Assembly: GCA_965207565.1 (NCBI GenBank)
Contig: CBDBMQ010000024.1
Location: 62,001-126,000 of the forward strand
Direction: 5' to 3'
Length of the DNA stretch: 64,000 nucleotides
Source: Bin80 sp965207565
Lineage (GTDB): Bacteria; Bacteroidota; Rhodothermia; Rhodothermales; Bin80
The translations under genes and the position numbers were made by a program. Positions 63,591 through 64,000 of this stretch are shown here, piece by piece. The notes below the pieces were generated by a model. The model saw only the letters and a list, made by a program, of their open reading frames with translations. It was not told the DNA's origin and did no database searches. Positions within the stretch are counted from its first letter, which is position 1. Each line of letters begins with the position of its first letter.

Positions 63591-63633
63591 CACGAATTCA
63601 CGTCAATGGAGGCAAGCTGACGTGAATTTCGTG
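63591..63633. repeat. 15-bp inverted repeat near the transposase
   Basis: CACGAATTCACGTCA and TGACGTGAATTTCGTG pair over 15 bases with one bulge around a 12-base loop. It lies 72 bases past the stop of the transposase fragment and may mark the element end or a terminator. The rest of 63247-63704 has no supported gene. Confidence 0.55.
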
Positions 63634-63704
63634 GGGACTGAATGCAACTCTTCCGACTCCGACCGTGGGAGTGGGATCGCACCACCTTCATTTGGTTGGG
63701 TCAA

Positions 63705-64000
63705 CTACGCCGCTTGGCGCCACTCCAGGTACTGGCGTTCCTGCAACAACGCTCCCATGCGACATAGGTTGGTGGCAACCACCGATGCACCGACCGTTCG
63801 GGCAAAGCCTGCCTTGCCTCCTTTGGTGCGAATCCGGTCTCCGCCATGCTGCTCTAAACAATTAATCCGGGATTCTACCTGCGCATGTTTGCGGCGCCGG
63901 TTCTTAAACTCCGGGGCGGATTCTCGCGCACGATCCTCTTTCGAGAGTTTTCCCTTCTTGGGAAGAATCACATGCTTCAACCTTGACGTCAGTGCCTTCA
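63705..64000 (-). mobile_element. Transposase C-terminal part, runs off the window
   Basis: The frame is open to the window edge. It reads LKHVILPKKGKLSKEDRARE, EFKNRRRKHAQVESRINCLE, QHGGDRIRTKGGKAGFARTV and SVVATNLCRMGALLQERQ. The RRR-HA-VES-IN-LEQHG-DR pattern with a closing ...A.NL...G is the C-terminal end of DDE transposases of the ISNCY/IS1182-like kind, carrying the last acidic residue (VESRIN). The N-terminal and catalytic parts lie outside the window. Confidence 0.75.

Noticed and set aside
1..64000. CRISPR arrays, rRNA and tRNA genes, phage structural genes
   Set aside because: No regularly spaced repeats, rRNA signatures, tRNA cloverleaf or phage head/tail genes were noticed in the window.

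Overview
The window looks like a chromosome segment of a marine-type member of the Bacteroidota/Rhodothermota. The clues are a GWxTD-domain protein, large FG-GAP/ASPIC-UnbV lipoproteins, sulfatases, a TIGR02604-like dehydrogenase lipoprotein, a phosphoenolpyruvate-hydrolase-family TIM barrel, a heme A/heme O synthase pair, and start codons that mostly lack a Shine-Dalgarno sequence. Lineage is inferred from gene content; no rRNA or tRNA gene was seen.

Layout. (1) 1-9.3 kb: core genes: the end of mutY, two small membrane proteins, groES-groEL behind a CIRCE operator, a glmM-like mutase, ctaA-ctaB and rlmN. (2) 9.3-15.7 kb: an insertion on the minus strand. It holds an AAA/DUF4143 ATPase overlapping by 4 bases a 1401-residue STAND-like NTPase with a C-terminal nuclease-like domain, then a third protein with a nuclease-like motif. 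This is the best defence candidate. (3) 15.9-23.5 kb: a WG-repeat protein, panC, fumC, a DegP/HtrA protease, aroB and a sulfatase. (4) 23.5-47 kb: an accessory zone mixing intact cassettes with many gene relics. Intact pieces are a PIN-domain toxin-like pair, a DUF2335 pair, a carbohydrate-related set (Gfo/Idh oxidoreductase, PEP-hydrolase-family protein, cupin, dehydrogenase/cupredoxin/ThuA fusion), an ImmA/IrrE-like pair, a sulfatase, an aminotransferase, a HAD phosphatase, a VOC protein, hipA-hipB and aroA. Relics include hipA, MerC-CobW, an FkbM-type methyltransferase, several IS1595/ISXO2-type transposase pieces and a partial copy of the Gfo/Idh gene end. (5) 46.9-54.8 kb: a tight minus-strand operon of two FG-GAP/ASPIC-UnbV lipoproteins, a GWxTD protein and an alkyltransferase-like protein. 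(6) 55.8-63.2 kb: two uncharacterised genes and a 2001-residue TPR protein with PIN-like motifs, a second defence-like candidate. (7) 63.7 kb to the end: a truncated transposase.

How the genes work together. Chaperonin, heme, shikimate (aroB, aroA), pantothenate and TCA genes give a housekeeping background. Sulfatases, the Gfo/Idh-PEP hydrolase-cupin-dehydrogenase set and the broken DUF1080 gene point to breakdown of sulfated or complex carbohydrates. The two large multi-gene cassettes and the toxin-antitoxin-like pairs lie next to mobile-element debris, as expected for genome-defence islands; their functions are inferred from domains only.
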